Of a stretch of DNA of 64,000 nucleotides, positions 26,889-37,073 are shown piece after piece. The position numbers and the translations under genes are program-made. The stretch's first letter is position 1. Each line of letters begins with the position of its first letter. The DNA comes from an uncultured Alcanivorax sp. (lineage in GTDB: Bacteria > Pseudomonadota > Gammaproteobacteria > Pseudomonadales > Alcanivoracaceae), in NCBI RefSeq assembly GCF_947258575.1, contig NZ_CAMYIV010000009.1:124001-188000 (forward strand), given 5' to 3'. Under the pieces are notes generated by a model. It saw only the letters and a program-made list of their open reading frames with translations. It was not told the DNA's origin and searched no databases.

Positions 26889-27632
26889 TTATGGCCGGGA
26901 ACAGACCGGACAGGTCGGATCTTTATGAAAGCGCATTTCCCGCCAGGACAGGGTTCGGCCGTCAAACAACCGCAGGCTGGCGGGCAGAGGCTTGCCCTGC
27001 AGCACCTGTATGGCAGCCAGTGCCTGCAGGGTGCCGATTGCACCCACCACCGGGCCGACGATACCCGCCTGACTGCAGGCCAGATCGCCGTCAGTGCCAT
27101 CGCCATAGACGCAGGCGTAGCAGGCGCTGTCCGGCTGGCGCAGATCGAACACCGCCAGTTGTCCGTCCATGCGGATGGCGGCGCCGCTGACCAGCGGCGC
27201 CCGGTGAATCACACAGGCCTGATTGATACGCTGACGCGTGGCGAAATTATCCGTGCAGTCCAGCACCACACTGGCCGCTGCCACCTCCCGGTCCAGCCAG
27301 TCTGCGTCGACCCGCAGGGTATGTGCCTGTACCGACACCTCCGGGTTCAGCGCCAGCAATTGCGCCTTCAGGGCCTCGGCCTTGTGCTGGCCTACATCGG
27401 CGCGCCGAAAGGCCACCTGCCGATGCAGGTTGCTCAACTCCACCGCGTCATCGTCTGCCAGCACCAGCTCGCCGACTCCCGCACCGGCCAGGTACAAGGT
27501 CGCCGGGTTGGCCAGCCCGCCACAGCCCACCACCAACACCCTCGCCCCCGCCAGGGCTTCCTGCCCGGCCAGATCAAAGTCCTCCACCATCAACTGGCGG
27601 CTGTAGCGAAGTAGCTGGTCGTCGTTAAGCAT
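26889..27632 (-). CDS. moeB: MoeB/ThiF-family adenylyltransferase
   Basis: MoeB-type enzymes adenylate the C-terminal Gly-Gly of a small sulfur carrier (MoaD for molybdopterin, ThiS for thiamine) so that it can accept sulfur. The 247-residue protein has the E1-like nucleotide motif VVGCGGLANPATLYLAGAGVG, the DDDAVELSNLHRQ metal/ATP motif and the CTDNFATRQRIN segment. C-terminal CxxC pairs (CYAC, CPVC) hold structural zinc. The start at 27632 aligns with homologues; 27638 is the alternative. The order hemA-prfA-prmC-moeB matches Pseudomonas, but no sulfur-carrier gene is nearby. Confidence 0.9.
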   Translation of the reverse strand: MLNDDQLLRYSRQLMVEDFDLAGQEALAGARVLVVGCGGLANPATLYLAGAGVGELVLADDDAVELSNLHRQVAFRRADVGQHKAEALKAQLLALNPEVSVQAHTLRVDADWLDREVAAASVVLDCTDNFATRQRINQACVIHRAPLVSGAAIRMDGQLAVFDLRQPDSACYACVYGDGTDGDLACSQAGIVGPVVGAIGTLQALAAIQVLQGKPLPASLRLFDGRTLSWREMRFHKDPTCPVCSRP

Positions 27633-27670
27633 CGTCATCTCGCTGGCACGCAAAGGCTCTGGCATTCCAT

Positions 27671-27701
27671 GGTGCAGTTCGCTGCGCTCAGTGCACCCTA
27701 C
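27671..27701. repeat. GTAGGGTGC-type hairpin element
   Basis: GGTGCA (27671-27676) pairs with TGCACC (27692-27697), ending in CTAC. On the minus strand it begins GTAGGGTGCACTGAG, the same head as the element at 9741-9845. It lies between moeB and heptamer arm 5. Confidence 0.55.
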
Positions 27702-27728
27702 TGAATTCGGTGTTCGGGGTTTTTCGCT

Positions 27729-27756
27729 GTTAACTATTCACTATTAACTGTTAACT
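27729..27756. repeat. Heptamer arm 5, overlapping the 3' end of prmC
   Basis: Four units, GTTAACT, ATTCACT, ATTAACT, GTTAACT, run from 27729 to 27756, preceded by CGCT and followed by GC. The arm is identical base for base to arm 6 at 39293. On the minus strand it encodes the last residues and stop codon of prmC. Confidence 0.9.
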
Positions 27757-28570
27757 GCCCCACCGTCACCCGCTCATTCCCCCCCAAATCCCGCTCTGTA
27801 CGCACCGCGTCAAAACCACCCGCCACCATCAAGGTACGCACCTCAGCCCCCTGCTGGTAACCATGTTCCAGCAGCAACCAGCCGCCGACAACCAGCCGGG
27901 AGGACGACTGAGTGATGATGGTGGCCAGGTCCGCCAGGCCCCGCTGATCTGCCACTAACGCAGAACGTGGCTCGAAGCGCACATCGCCTTGTTCAAGGTG
28001 ATGATCCGTCGGGTCGATATAGGGCGGGTTGCTGACGATCAGGTCGAACAGACCCTCGCAGCCCTGCAGCCAGTTGCCCTGTTGCAAGGTCACTGGTGCA
28101 GACAAGTCACGGGCATTGCGCTGGGCCACCGACAGGGCCTCGGCACTCAGATCGATCAGGGTCACCTGCCACTGGGGGCGCTCCAGCGCCAGGGACAGTC
28201 CGATGGCACCGGTACCGGTGCCCAGGTCCACGACCCGGGCGGGGCCGGCGGGGCCTAGCTGCAATGCCAGCTCCACCAGGGTTTCCGTGTCCGGGCGGGG
28301 GATCAGGGTGTCGGCGGTCACGCTGAAACAACGGCCAAAGAATTCACGCTCGCCGGTCAGGTGCGCCACGGGCTCACCCTGTTCGCGGCGCGCCAGCAGG
28401 GCCAGAAATTGCTGTTGCTGCTGCGCATCCAACTCCCTTTCCGGCCAGGTGAACAGATAGCTGCGCGGCCGCGCCAGCACATGGCACAACAGCACCTGGG
28501 CATCCAGGCTCGCACTGGGTGACGCGGCAAGCCGTTCTCGGGCCTGGTGCAGGGCCGCATCAATGCGCAT
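27734..28570 (-). CDS. prmC: Release-factor glutamine methyltransferase PrmC
   Basis: PrmC (HemK) N5-methylates the glutamine of the GGQ motif in release factors RF1 and RF2. The 278-residue protein has the N-terminal helical domain (1-85), the SAM-binding motif VVDLGTGTGAIGLSLA (about 113-128) and the catalytic NPPY at 181-184 (SNPPYIDP). It is adjacent to its substrate gene prfA, with one base between stop and start. The last residues (T-V-N-S-E) and the stop are encoded by heptamer arm 5, so the natural C-terminus has probably been replaced by repeat sequence without harm. Confidence 0.95.
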   Translation of the reverse strand: MRIDAALHQARERLAASPSASLDAQVLLCHVLARPRSYLFTWPERELDAQQQQQFLALLARREQGEPVAHLTGEREFFGRCFSVTADTLIPRPDTETLVELALQLGPAGPARVVDLGTGTGAIGLSLALERPQWQVTLIDLSAEALSVAQRNARDLSAPVTLQQGNWLQGCEGLFDLIVSNPPYIDPTDHHLEQGDVRFEPRSALVADQRGLADLATIITQSSSRLVVGGWLLLEHGYQQGAEVRTLMVAGGFDAVRTERDLGGNERVTVGQLTVNSE

Positions 28571-28571
28571 C

Positions 28572-29657
28572 TCAGCTGTCGCCCAGGGTCGCCAACAGAT
28601 CCGCCTGGTGTTCGGACATCAGCGCACCCAGCAGTTCATCCAGGTCCCCTTCCATGATTTCACCAAGCCGGTAAAGCGTCAGGTTGATGCGATGATCGCT
28701 CACCCGGCCCTGGGGATAATTGTAGGTGCGAATACGCTCGGAGCGGTCACCGGAGCCGACCAGGGATTTACGCTCGGCCGCCTGCTCCGCATGGGCGGCA
28801 TTCTGCTGGGCATCATACAGTTTGGCGCTGAGCAGGCTCATGGCCTTGGCCTTGTTCTTGTGCTGGCTACGCTCATCCTGGCATTCCACCACCACACCGG
28901 TGGGCAGGTGAGTAATTCGCACCGCGGAGTCGGTGGTGTTCACGTGCTGCCCCCCGGCACCGGAGGAACGGTAGGTATCAATACGCAGGTCTTCGGTACG
29001 AATCTGGATATCACCGAGATCTTCGGCTTCCGCCATGATCGCAACCGTACAGGCGGAGGTATGAATACGCCCCTGGGATTCCGTCGCCGGCACCCGCTGC
29101 ACCCGATGGGCACCGGATTCAAATTTGAAGCGCGAATAGACACCATCACCGATGACCCGTGCGATCACTTCCTTGTAGCCGCCGTGCTCCCCGTCACTGG
29201 CACTGACCAGCTCGACTTTCCAGCCATTCTGCTCGGCATATTTGCTGTACATGCGGAACAGATCACCGGCAAAAATCGCCGCCTCATCACCGCCGGTGCC
29301 GGCGCGCACTTCCAGAAACACATTGGCGCTATCACGGGGGTCCTTGGGCAACATCAGTTTCTGCAGCTCGTCGGCCAGTGCATCCATCTTCGTCGTCGCG
29401 TCACGGGCTTCTTCCTGCCCCATTTCACGCATCTCCGGATCACTGTCATCCTGCATTGCCCTGGCAGCGTCCAGGTTGGCAGCGACTTTCAGGTAATCCT
29501 GATAACACTTCACCACCGGATCGATTTCCGAATATTCCCGGGACAGGTCCCGAAACTGTTTCTGATTGCCAATAATTTCCGGGTCCGACAACAGGCCGGA
29601 CAATTCTTCAAAACGGTCGGCGAGCTTTTCCAGCTTGCCTTGCAAAGACGCTTTCAT
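28572..29657 (-). CDS. prfA: Peptide chain release factor 1
   Basis: RF1 recognises UAA and UAG stop codons and triggers peptide release. The 361-residue protein has the tripeptide anticodon motif P-A-T at 190-192 and the catalytic GGQ at 235-237 ([13 protein letters not shown]). Both are intact, and the length is standard. It lies 17 bp downstream of hemA and one base upstream of prmC, its modifying enzyme, the conserved hemA-prfA-prmC operon of gammaproteobacteria. Confidence 0.97.
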   Translation of the reverse strand: MKASLQGKLEKLADRFEELSGLLSDPEIIGNQKQFRDLSREYSEIDPVVKCYQDYLKVAANLDAARAMQDDSDPEMREMGQEEARDATTKMDALADELQKLMLPKDPRDSANVFLEVRAGTGGDEAAIFAGDLFRMYSKYAEQNGWKVELVSASDGEHGGYKEVIARVIGDGVYSRFKFESGAHRVQRVPATESQGRIHTSACTVAIMAEAEDLGDIQIRTEDLRIDTYRSSGAGGQHVNTTDSAVRITHLPTGVVVECQDERSQHKNKAKAMSLLSAKLYDAQQNAAHAEQAAERKSLVGSGDRSERIRTYNYPQGRVSDHRINLTLYRLGEIMEGDLDELLGALMSEHQADLLATLGDS

Positions 29658-29674
29658 AAGACCCTCAGAGGGAT

Positions 29675-30946
29675 TTATTTCGGTTCGGACGGGGAGTCCG
29701 GGTCGTCAAGCAGCAACTCGCGGGCCAGCAGCAATGATTCTGCCCGGCCCTCCGCCGCCAGCTTGCGCAGGGTCACGCTGGGCGTATGCAGCCACTTGTT
29801 GACCAGGGAATGCTGAAACTTGCGCAGTACCTGTTCCGGGTCTGCGCCGTTGTTCAACTGCTGGAGCGCTTTCTCCAGCTCGCTCTCGGCCAGGCTGGTG
29901 CGCTGCTGGCGATACTCCCGCAGCACGCTCACCGCATCCTGCTCTCGACGCTGGCGACGGTGGCGGACGATGGCATCACGAATCAGCTCGGCAGCCTCCT
30001 GGGCGGCCTGCTGTCGGGCGCGAACATTTTCCTGAATCGCTTCCTGCAGATGATCCACCGTGTACAGATAGACATCATCCAGGTCACCCACCTCGGGCTC
30101 GATATCGCGAGGCACGGCGATATCGACCATGAACATGGGTTTGTGACGACGTTTTTTCAGGGCGCGCTCGACCATCCCCTTGCCCAAAATAGGCAGGGGC
30201 GCCGCGGTACAGGAAATCAGGATATCCGCCCGCTCCAGGGCCACCGGCAACTCTTCCAGGCTGATGCCGCGACCGCCGACACTGGCGGCCAGCTCCGCAG
30301 CCCGCTGCTGGGTACGATTGGCGATGGTGATTTCGCTGACCTGTTGCTCATTGAGGTGGCGCGCCACCAGCTCGATCATCTCCCCGGCGCCAATCAACAA
30401 GGCGCGGCTCTTTTTCAGATCGGCAAAGATATGGCGAGCAAAAGACACCGCGGCATAGGCCACGGATACCGGGTTGGCGCCGATACCGGTTTCGGTACGG
30501 ATGCGTTTGGCCACCGCGAACACTTCCTGGAACAGCCGCGACAACTCGCCATTCAACAACCCCGCCTCATGGGCACGGGCATAGGCTTCACGCATCTGGC
30601 CCAGAATCTGCGGCTCGCCCAGGACCAGCGAATCCAGGCCGCCGGCCACTCGCATCATGTGCTCCAGGGCCTGCTCGCCCTGATGCTGGTAGAGTACGGA
30701 CACCAGTTTGTCCACCGGCAGGTGGCGGCTTTGCGCCAGCCAGGCAGCAAAATCCGGCACTGTCTCGTCAACCAGACAATACAGTTCGGTGCGGTTACAG
30801 GTGGATAGCAGAGCCGCTTCGCGCACCCCGGGCATGTCTCGCAAGCTGGCCAGCGCCGCTTCCGCCTGCTGCGTGGAGAACGCCAGACGTTCACGCAACT
30901 CCACATCCGCGGTGGTGTGATTTACGCCAACAGCGACTAGATTCAT
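29675..30946 (-). CDS. hemA: Glutamyl-tRNA reductase
   Basis: HemA reduces glutamyl-tRNA(Glu) to glutamate-1-semialdehyde with NADPH, the first committed step of tetrapyrrole synthesis by the C5 route. The 423-residue protein has the catalytic cysteine C50 in LLSTCNRTE, the NADPH-binding motif [15 protein letters not shown], and a C-terminal dimerisation helix region. It is the first gene of hemA-prfA-prmC-moeB. It is divergent from the TPR lipoprotein/lolB operon across 276 bp containing a perfect hairpin at 31079-31095. Confidence 0.96.
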   Translation of the reverse strand: MNLVAVGVNHTTADVELRERLAFSTQQAEAALASLRDMPGVREAALLSTCNRTELYCLVDETVPDFAAWLAQSRHLPVDKLVSVLYQHQGEQALEHMMRVAGGLDSLVLGEPQILGQMREAYARAHEAGLLNGELSRLFQEVFAVAKRIRTETGIGANPVSVAYAAVSFARHIFADLKKSRALLIGAGEMIELVARHLNEQQVSEITIANRTQQRAAELAASVGGRGISLEELPVALERADILISCTAAPLPILGKGMVERALKKRRHKPMFMVDIAVPRDIEPEVGDLDDVYLYTVDHLQEAIQENVRARQQAAQEAAELIRDAIVRHRRQRREQDAVSVLREYRQQRTSLAESELEKALQQLNNGADPEQVLRKFQHSLVNKWLHTPSVTLRKLAAEGRAESLLLARELLLDDPDSPSEPK

Positions 30947-31078
30947 AGACTCTCGTGCCCGCAGCAGACCCGGGCCACTTTCCTCACCGGTTTACACACG
31001 TGTTGGCGGCGCATGGAACTCTCTGTCCGCCAATCTCGTCAGAAGGCAATAGCCCGGTGAAAACAGGCCACGCAAGGG

Positions 31079-31095
31079 TCACGCATTTTGCGTGA
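31079..31095. other. Perfect TCACGCA hairpin between divergent hemA and TPR-lipoprotein genes
   Basis: TCACGCA at 31079-31085 pairs with TGCGTGA at 31089-31095 around three T residues. The CACGC core resembles the CACGCNN heptamer element after gatB. It could be an operator or a remnant of that element. Nothing else stands out in the 276-bp gap (30947-31222). Confidence 0.45.
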
Positions 31096-31222
31096 AAGCG
31101 CCCTCCAAAACAATGACGAGCCCGCTGATCAGCGACACAGTGAGCACCGACAGCAACAGGGTTTGGGCAATCCCAGATCGCTGTGCCATGATAGCCGGAC
31201 CATCAAACAGGCATACTGGTTA

Positions 31223-32926
31223 ATGACGCGATTCGCTTTTTTGCCGCTGTGCGGCGCCCTGCTGCTCAACGGCTGCGCCAGCAAGACACCGGCCCCGACA
31301 CCCGCCGACCCCGAGCCACCTGCGGCAACCCAGAGCGCGCCGAGCTATGACAGTGAGACCCTGTCGGACCTGCTGGTAGCGGAAGTGGCCGCCCAGCGTC
31401 AATCTCTGGGGGTGACGCTCGCCTATTACAGCCAGGCGGCCCGGACTACCGGCGATCCACAAGTGATCAGCCAGGCAGCACAACTGGCCCATTATCTGGA
31501 AGATCACCAGCAGACCCTGGCACTGAGCCAGCTGTGGCTGGAGGCGGTCCCCGCCAACGAAGAGGCCCTGCAACTGGCCATTCTTTCGGAAATTCGCCTG
31601 GGCAACATCGACGCCGCCAGCCGCTATCTGGATACCCTGCTCGGCGAACACGGCGGCGACGCCCTGGGCCGGCTGGTCAGTCAGGCCCGTGGCCTGGATG
31701 CCCAGGGCAACCGGCAACTGGTGCAGGCACTGGCGCAACTTTCCGACCGCTACCCGAAACAGGCACCACTGTGGTACGCCCGCGCGCTCTGGCTGGAGCA
31801 TGAAAACGATTACGCCGGCGCCCTGGAGGCAGATGAACGGGCGCTGGATCTGATGCCCCGCCACGAAGACGCCTTGCTACTCAAGGCCCAGTTACTGCAC
31901 AAACTCGGCGAAGAAAAGCAGGCCCTGCGCCACCTGAAAAAACTGGTTCGCAAATATCCTCAGGCACGGCGCCCCCGGATTACCTACATCCGCATGCTGC
32001 TGGCCGCCGGTGAAACCGGTGCAGCAGAGAAGCAACTGTCCATCATGGCCGAGCAGCATCCGGAGGATCTGGATCTGCGCTTCTCGCTGGCCCTGCTGGC
32101 CCTGGAAGCCGGCGCCACCGAACCGGCCCGCCAGCAACTGCAGGCCCTGCTGGCGGAGAATTATCGCCCCGATGACATGCATCTCTACCTGGGCCAGGCC
32201 GCCGAACAAGCCGAAGAGCCGGCCCAGGCAGTGGACCATTACCTGAAAGTCCAGGGGCCCCAGGCCGTTCGCGCCAACGTCCAGGCGGCCCGCTTGCTCT
32301 ACCAGCAAGGCAACAATGATCAGGCCAGCGCGCTGATGGCCAGCCTGGCCCAGCAGCATCCGGAGTTGGCCACCAGCCTCACCGTCACCGAAGCGGAAAT
32401 GCGTAACACTATCGGCGACCCACAAGGCGCCCTTGTCCTGCTTGACCGGGCAGTGGAGACAGAACCGGACAATACCGAATTGCTTTACAGCAGGGCCATG
32501 ATCGCGGAAAAGACCGGCGATATGGCAAAACTGGAAAGCGATCTGCGGCGGGTGCTGGCCATCGACCCAGACGATGCCAGCGCCCTCAACGCCCTGGGCT
32601 ATACCCTGGCCAACCGCACCCAGCGCCTGGACGAAGCCTACGACTATATTTCCCGGGCTCTGGAATTACGCCCGGACGATCCGGCCATCCTGGATTCCAT
32701 GGGCTGGGTACTCTACAAGCGTGGCGAGCTGGAAGCCGCCCGGGACTACCTGCGCCGGGCCTACGACAAATTCCCCGACCCGGAAGTGGCGGCCCATTAC
32801 GGCGAAGTCCTCTGGGTACTGGGTGCCCAGCACCAGGCCCGCCAGGTGTGGCGCGACACCCTGAACAGTAACCCGGACGCCCCCCATATCCGTGAAGTCA
32901 TGGAAAAATTCGGAGCCCGCCTGTGA
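31223..32926 (+). CDS. Tetratricopeptide-repeat lipoprotein upstream of lolB
   Basis: The 567-residue protein starts with a lipoprotein signal ending in LLLNGC (acylated cysteine C18). A Pro/Ala-rich linker follows, and then TPR-type helical pairs across most of the rest, clearest near the C-terminus (LNALGYTLANRTQRLDEAYDYISRAL, LDSMGWVLYKRGELEAARDYLRRAY). The fold suggests a scaffold or chaperone-like role at the outer membrane, perhaps with the lipoprotein receptor LolB encoded directly downstream; function is inferred. The start at 31223 was chosen for the lipobox; a longer reading to 31088 has no signal. The stop overlaps the lolB GTG. Confidence 0.88.
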   Translation: MTRFAFLPLCGALLLNGCASKTPAPTPADPEPPAATQSAPSYDSETLSDLLVAEVAAQRQSLGVTLAYYSQAARTTGDPQVISQAAQLAHYLEDHQQTLALSQLWLEAVPANEEALQLAILSEIRLGNIDAASRYLDTLLGEHGGDALGRLVSQARGLDAQGNRQLVQALAQLSDRYPKQAPLWYARALWLEHENDYAGALEADERALDLMPRHEDALLLKAQLLHKLGEEKQALRHLKKLVRKYPQARRPRITYIRMLLAAGETGAAEKQLSIMAEQHPEDLDLRFSLALLALEAGATEPARQQLQALLAENYRPDDMHLYLGQAAEQAEEPAQAVDHYLKVQGPQAVRANVQAARLLYQQGNNDQASALMASLAQQHPELATSLTVTEAEMRNTIGDPQGALVLLDRAVETEPDNTELLYSRAMIAEKTGDMAKLESDLRRVLAIDPDDASALNALGYTLANRTQRLDEAYDYISRALELRPDDPAILDSMGWVLYKRGELEAARDYLRRAYDKFPDPEVAAHYGEVLWVLGAQHQARQVWRDTLNSNPDAPHIREVMEKFGARL

Positions 32927-33507
32927 CCCTGAGCCCCACCCGCATTATCACCCTGGCGCTGATGGCCCTGGCCCTGAGTGCCTGTCAGTCGCGACACACC
33001 GCCACTGACACCTTCGAGCACCCCAACCAGATCGACCGCTGGGCAATGAGCGGCAAACTCGGCTACCGCACCGCCAATGACGGCGGCAGTGCCTCCTTCG
33101 ACTGGACCCAGAAACCCAATCGGGGGCAGATCCGCTTTTCCGGGCCGCTGGGGTTCGGTAGCGCCGACCTGCGCTGGGACAGTGGCCGCGCCGAACTGAT
33201 TACCGCCAAGGAGCAATATCAGGCACGCAGCCCCGGCGAGCTGGCCTGGCACCTGACCGGCTTCTGGCTGCCGGTCTCCGCCCTGCAATACTGGGCCCGC
33301 GGCCTGCCCTGGCCCGGCGCCCATGGCGAGGCCGACTATGACGAAGGCGGTCACCTGCAAACTCTGCAGCAACTGGGCTGGAGCCTGGAGTTCGACCGAT
33401 ACCAGCCGGTAGCCGGCGTTACCCTGCCTTATCGCATCAAGGCGCGGCAGAACGGTAATCGCTTCACCCTGCTGATCAAGGACTGGCAGCCCGGCGCCGA
33501 AAAATGA
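32923..33507 (+). CDS. lolB: Outer-membrane lipoprotein receptor LolB
   Basis: LolB accepts lipoproteins from the periplasmic carrier LolA and inserts them into the outer membrane. The 194-residue protein is itself a lipoprotein: signal MTLSPTRIITLALMALALSAC with acylated C21. A LolB half-barrel follows (WAMSGKLGYRTANDGGSASFDW, GPLGFGSADLRWD). The start is GTG overlapping the TPR gene stop, and the stop overlaps ispE by four bases. The tight hemA/TPR/lolB/ispE order matches Pseudomonas. Confidence 0.94.
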   Translation: MTLSPTRIITLALMALALSACQSRHTATDTFEHPNQIDRWAMSGKLGYRTANDGGSASFDWTQKPNRGQIRFSGPLGFGSADLRWDSGRAELITAKEQYQARSPGELAWHLTGFWLPVSALQYWARGLPWPGAHGEADYDEGGHLQTLQQLGWSLEFDRYQPVAGVTLPYRIKARQNGNRFTLLIKDWQPGAEK

Positions 33508-34412
33508 CCATGCTGACCCTTCCGGCCCCCGGCAAGCTGAACCTGTTCCTGCATATCACCGGCCGTCGTCCGGACGGCTACCATGAGCTGCAGACCCTGT
33601 TTGCCCTGCTCGATCAGGGCGACACCCTGCACTTTGCTACGGCGGACACCCTGACCCTGGAATGCGATCAGGCCGGGGTGCCCACCGACCACAACAATCT
33701 GATCCTGCGGGCCGCCCATCTACTGCAGAGCCACACCGGCTGTCAGAAAGGTGCCCGCATCGTCCTGGAAAAACACCTGCCCATGGGCGGTGGCGTGGGC
33801 GGCGGCTCCTCCGATGCGGCCACCGCCCTGTTGGGGCTCAATGCGCTGTGGGGTCTGGACCTGTCTGAGGACACGCTGGCAGAACTGGGGCTGTCGCTGG
33901 GGGCGGACGTACCGGTCTTTGTGCGCGGCAACAGTGCCTGGGCGGAAGGGGTCGGCGAGCAAATCACCCCGGTTTCTCTACCAAACGACGTTTTTTTAGT
34001 CATTCATCCCGCAATTCATGTGTCAACTGCTCGAATTTTCGGCGACCGGCAATTGACAAGGGATACCCCCGTCAGTAAATTACCGGCCTCGCTTGAGGTG
34101 GTGCTGACCCGCGACTTTCGCAATGACTGTGAAGCGGCAGCAATACGGCAATTTCCAGAAATCGGGGAGTTGCTTCACTGGCTCAAGCAACATACGGGAA
34201 ATGCCCGTATGACCGGCACTGGCGCTTGTTGTTTTGCACGCCTTGCCGGAGTGCAACAGGGGCAGCATCTGCTGCAACAGTTGCCACAACACTGGACAGG
34301 TTTCGTCGCTCGAAGCTGTAATACTTCTCCTCTCCACCAGATACTGGGAGAGACACTGGCGAAGTTTCGAGAGACACAGAATTCAGGAAAACCTGCACAA
34401 ATTGGTAAATAG
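33504..34412 (+). CDS. ispE: 4-diphosphocytidyl-2-C-methyl-D-erythritol kinase
   Basis: IspE phosphorylates CDP-ME in the non-mevalonate (MEP) isoprenoid pathway. The 302-residue GHMP kinase has the substrate motif PAPGKLNLFLHITGRRPDGYHEL near the N-terminus, the ATP-binding loop PMGGGVGGGSSDAATAL (about 92-108), and the C-terminal GHMP motif RMTGTGACCFA. The last third is visibly less GC-rich than the first part and less conserved, but the frame is intact. The stop is 21 bases upstream of tRNA-Gln. Confidence 0.95.
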   Translation: MTMLTLPAPGKLNLFLHITGRRPDGYHELQTLFALLDQGDTLHFATADTLTLECDQAGVPTDHNNLILRAAHLLQSHTGCQKGARIVLEKHLPMGGGVGGGSSDAATALLGLNALWGLDLSEDTLAELGLSLGADVPVFVRGNSAWAEGVGEQITPVSLPNDVFLVIHPAIHVSTARIFGDRQLTRDTPVSKLPASLEVVLTRDFRNDCEAAAIRQFPEIGELLHWLKQHTGNARMTGTGACCFARLAGVQQGQHLLQQLPQHWTGFVARSCNTSPLHQILGETLAKFRETQNSGKPAQIGK

Positions 34413-34433
34413 TGCAGACCTGAGACCGAGTGT

Positions 34434-34509
34434 TGGGGTATAGCCAAGTTGGTAAGGCAACGGGTTTTGATCCCGTGATTCCCAGGTTCGAGTCCTGGTA
34501 CCCCAGCCA
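34434..34509 (+). tRNA. tRNA-Gln (anticodon UUG)
   Basis: The 76-nt cloverleaf has an acceptor stem TGGGGTA pairing with TACCCCA, discriminator G and encoded CCA (34507-34509). The anticodon stem ACGGG/CCCGT encloses loop TTTTGAT, with anticodon TTG at 34467-34469. The T-arm is CCAGG-TTCGAGT-CCTGG. The same tRNA lies between ispE and prs in Pseudomonas. Confidence 0.96.
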
Positions 34510-34578
34510 TTTTCTTGCCCGGAGCCCTCCCCCCTTTCCTCGGAGGCTCCCGAAATTCACGACTCAAGAGGGACGCCA

Positions 34579-35538
34579 GTGTCCAAACTCGTCGTTTTCA
34601 CCGGTAACGCTAATCCCGAACTGGCCCAGGCCATGGTCAAACACCTGAACCTGCCCATTGGCAACGCCGATGTGGGCACCTTCAGTGATGGTGAAGTGGC
34701 CGTGGAAATCCAGGAAAACGTGCGCGGCAAAGACGTCTTTATCGTGCAATCCACCTGCAACCCCACCAACAACAACATCATGGAGTTGCTGGTCATGGCC
34801 GACGCCCTGCGTCGTTCCTCTGCAGGCCGGATCACCGCCGTGATGCCCTATTTCGGTTACGCCCGCCAGGATCGCCGGGTGCGTTCCGCACGGGTACCGA
34901 TTACCGCCAAGGTGGTCGCCGACATGATTACCGCCGTGGGCATCGACCGGGTTGTCACCGTCGACCTGCACGCCGACCAGATTCAGGGTTTCTTCGATAT
35001 TCCGGTGGACAACGTCTACGCCACCCCGCTGATCGTGGCGGACATCGAACGCCAGAACCACGATGACCTGATGGTGGTATCCCCGGACGTGGGCGGTGTG
35101 GTTCGTGCCCGCGCCCTGGCCAAGCAGCTCAACGATGCCGACCTGGCCATCATCGACAAGCGCCGCCCCAAGGCCAATATTTCCCAGGTGATGCACATCA
35201 TCGGTGAAGTGGAAGGCCGCACCTGTATCCTGGTGGACGACATGGTCGATACCGCCGGCACCCTGTGCAAGGCCGCCCAGGCCCTGAAAGACCACGGCGC
35301 TGCCAAGGTCTACGCCTACATTACCCACCCGGTACTGTCCGGCCCGGCCATCGACAACATCGCCAACAGCGCTCTGGACCAGCTGGTCGTCACCGACACC
35401 ATCCCGCTGTCTGAAGCCGGCCGCGCCTGCGCCAACATCCGCGTGCTCAGCCTGGCGCCCATGCTGGCCGAAACAGTACGCCGGGTGAACAACGAAGAAT
35501 CCCTGAGCGCCATGTTCGACCGGCTGGAGCTGGTGTAA
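34579..35538 (+). CDS. prs: Ribose-phosphate pyrophosphokinase (PRPP synthase)
   Basis: Prs makes phosphoribosyl pyrophosphate from ribose-5-phosphate and ATP for purine, pyrimidine, histidine, tryptophan and NAD synthesis. The 319-residue class I enzyme contains the metal/ATP motif [18 protein letters not shown] (about 130-147) and the PRPP-binding loop [17 protein letters not shown] (about 217-233). The start is GTG with AAGAGGGA upstream. A 14-bp perfect terminator (35604-35637) follows, flanked by AGCTTGT-type heptamers. Confidence 0.97.
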   Translation: MSKLVVFTGNANPELAQAMVKHLNLPIGNADVGTFSDGEVAVEIQENVRGKDVFIVQSTCNPTNNNIMELLVMADALRRSSAGRITAVMPYFGYARQDRRVRSARVPITAKVVADMITAVGIDRVVTVDLHADQIQGFFDIPVDNVYATPLIVADIERQNHDDLMVVSPDVGGVVRARALAKQLNDADLAIIDKRRPKANISQVMHIIGEVEGRTCILVDDMVDTAGTLCKAAQALKDHGAAKVYAYITHPVLSGPAIDNIANSALDQLVVTDTIPLSEAGRACANIRVLSLAPMLAETVRRVNNEESLSAMFDRLELV

Positions 35539-35546
35539 ATCAGCGG

Positions 35547-35694
35547 CAAGCATCAAGCTACAAGCTTCAACACGACATGAATTGTTGCCAGATTGAAGCC
35601 CCTGAGGCCGCGCACAGCTCCTGTGCGCGGCCTCTTTCATTCTAGGCCACCCCAATCCCAAACCGTGTTGCAGCTTGTAGCTTGTGGCTTGAAG
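35547..35694. repeat. AGCTTGT-type heptamer inverted-repeat element around the prs terminator
   Basis: The left arm at 35547-35567 has three units (CAAGCAT, CAAGCTA, CAAGCTT). The right arm at 35672-35692 has three complementary units (AGCTTGT twice, then GGCTTGA). The core of about 104 bp contains the prs terminator. The architecture is the same as the GTTAACT elements, but the heptamer is different. Confidence 0.8.
35604..35637 (+). terminator. Intrinsic terminator of prs
   Basis: GAGGCCGCGCACAG at 35604-35617 pairs perfectly with CTGTGCGCGGCCTC at 35621-35634. The loop is three bases and TTT follows. It separates prs from rplY-pth. Confidence 0.85.
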
Positions 35695-35819
35695 CCCTTT
35701 CCGCTGGCACGCAGCGCCTTTTTCCTGCATAATCGCGCCCCCGCGGAATCCTCCGTGGCTTATCAACCTCTCTGGCCGACCTGGTCGCGGGACGCCCGAG
35801 AGCTTAATGGAGACATATC

Positions 35820-36467
35820 ATGTCCAATGAATTCCAGCTATTCGCTGAAAGCCGCAGCGACATGGGGAAAGGTGCGAGCCGCCGCCTGCGTCGTCTGCAA
35901 GAACGTGTTCCCGGCATCATTTACGGTGGCAAAGACGAGCCGCAGATGATCAGCGTGGAACTGCGCGAACTGAAAAAGGCTCTGGAAACCGAAGCCTTCT
36001 ACAGCCACGTACTGACCCTGAAACTGGATGGCACCGAGGTGCAGGCAGTCCTGCGCGATATGCAGCGTCACCCGGCCAAAGGTCACCCGATGCACGTGGA
36101 TTTCCTGCGCGTCGACAAGACCCACAAGATCACCATGAACGTGCCCCTGCACTTCATCAATGAAGAAAGCTCCATTGGTGTGAAGAAACAGGGCGGCGAG
36201 ATTCAGCACAACATCGCCGAGGTGGAGATCAGCTGTCTGCCCCAGAACCTGCCAGAGTTCATCGAAGTGGACATGGCAGCGGCCGAGCTGGACACCATTA
36301 TCCACCTGTCCGATCTGAAACTGCCGAAAGGCGTGGAACTGACTCAGCTCGCGCTGGGCGACGACCACGACCAGCCGGTAGCCGCCGTTCACGCGCCGAA
36401 AGTCCGTGCTTCTGCTGACGACGAAGACGGCGAAGGCGAAGGCGAAGAAGCCGCTGGCGAGGAATAA
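35820..36467 (+). CDS. rplY: 50S ribosomal protein L25, long CTC form
   Basis: L25 binds 5S rRNA in the large subunit. This 215-residue version has the N-terminal L25 domain (about 5-95; [34 protein letters not shown]) plus the C-terminal TL5/CTC beta domain (about 100-185). An acidic Asp/Glu/Gly tail follows. The long form is usual outside enterobacteria. The ribosome-binding site GGAGA precedes ATG 35820. It lies eight bases upstream of pth, the conserved pair prs/rplY/pth. Confidence 0.95.
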   Translation: MSNEFQLFAESRSDMGKGASRRLRRLQERVPGIIYGGKDEPQMISVELRELKKALETEAFYSHVLTLKLDGTEVQAVLRDMQRHPAKGHPMHVDFLRVDKTHKITMNVPLHFINEESSIGVKKQGGEIQHNIAEVEISCLPQNLPEFIEVDMAAAELDTIIHLSDLKLPKGVELTQLALGDDHDQPVAAVHAPKVRASADDEDGEGEGEEAAGEE

Positions 36468-36475
36468 GACGCACT

Positions 36476-37069
36476 GTGGCTGTAGCGGAACCGGTTCGAC
36501 TGATCGTAGGCTTGGGTAATCCGGGCCGCGAATACGAGGACACCCGCCACAATGCCGGCGTCTGGTATGTGGACGCCCTGGCTCGTCGCCAGGGCGTTTT
36601 CCTTTCTGAAGACAAGAAATATTTCGGCCTTACCGGCACCTTTACCTTCGAAGGCGAAACGATTCGTCTGCTGGTTCCCACTACCTTCATGAACCGCAGT
36701 GGTCAGGCCACCGCCGCTCTGGCGAATTTCTTCAAGATTCCTGTCACGCAGATGCTCGTCGCCCATGACGAACTCGACCTGCCCCCCGGTTGTGCCCGCT
36801 TCAAACAAGGCGGCGGCCATGGCGGCCATAACGGTCTGCGCGACATCATCAGCAAGCATGGCAACAGCCGCGACTTCTACCGGCTACGCATCGGCATCGG
36901 CCACCCCGGCTCCGCCGACCGCGTCACCCCCCATGTCCTCAACAAACCCTCCCAGGCCGACCGTGACCTGATCGACCGCGCCATTGATGAAGCGGCTTAC
37001 CACACCGCCGATATGCTGCGCGGGGATTTGAACGGGGCGATGAATCGGCTGAACGGGTTTAAAGCCTGA
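36476..37069 (+). CDS. pth: Peptidyl-tRNA hydrolase
   Basis: Pth recycles tRNA by hydrolysing peptidyl-tRNA dropped from ribosomes. The 197-residue protein has the N-terminal family motif [19 protein letters not shown] with catalytic H25, the [12 protein letters not shown] region, and [10 protein letters not shown] with the essential aspartate. The start is GTG, eight bases after rplY. In Pseudomonas ychF follows directly. Here heptamer repeats and a GST gene on the other strand are placed between. Confidence 0.96.
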   Translation: MAVAEPVRLIVGLGNPGREYEDTRHNAGVWYVDALARRQGVFLSEDKKYFGLTGTFTFEGETIRLLVPTTFMNRSGQATAALANFFKIPVTQMLVAHDELDLPPGCARFKQGGGHGGHNGLRDIISKHGNSRDFYRLRIGIGHPGSADRVTPHVLNKPSQADRDLIDRAIDEAAYHTADMLRGDLNGAMNRLNGFKA

Positions 37070-37073
37070 CGGT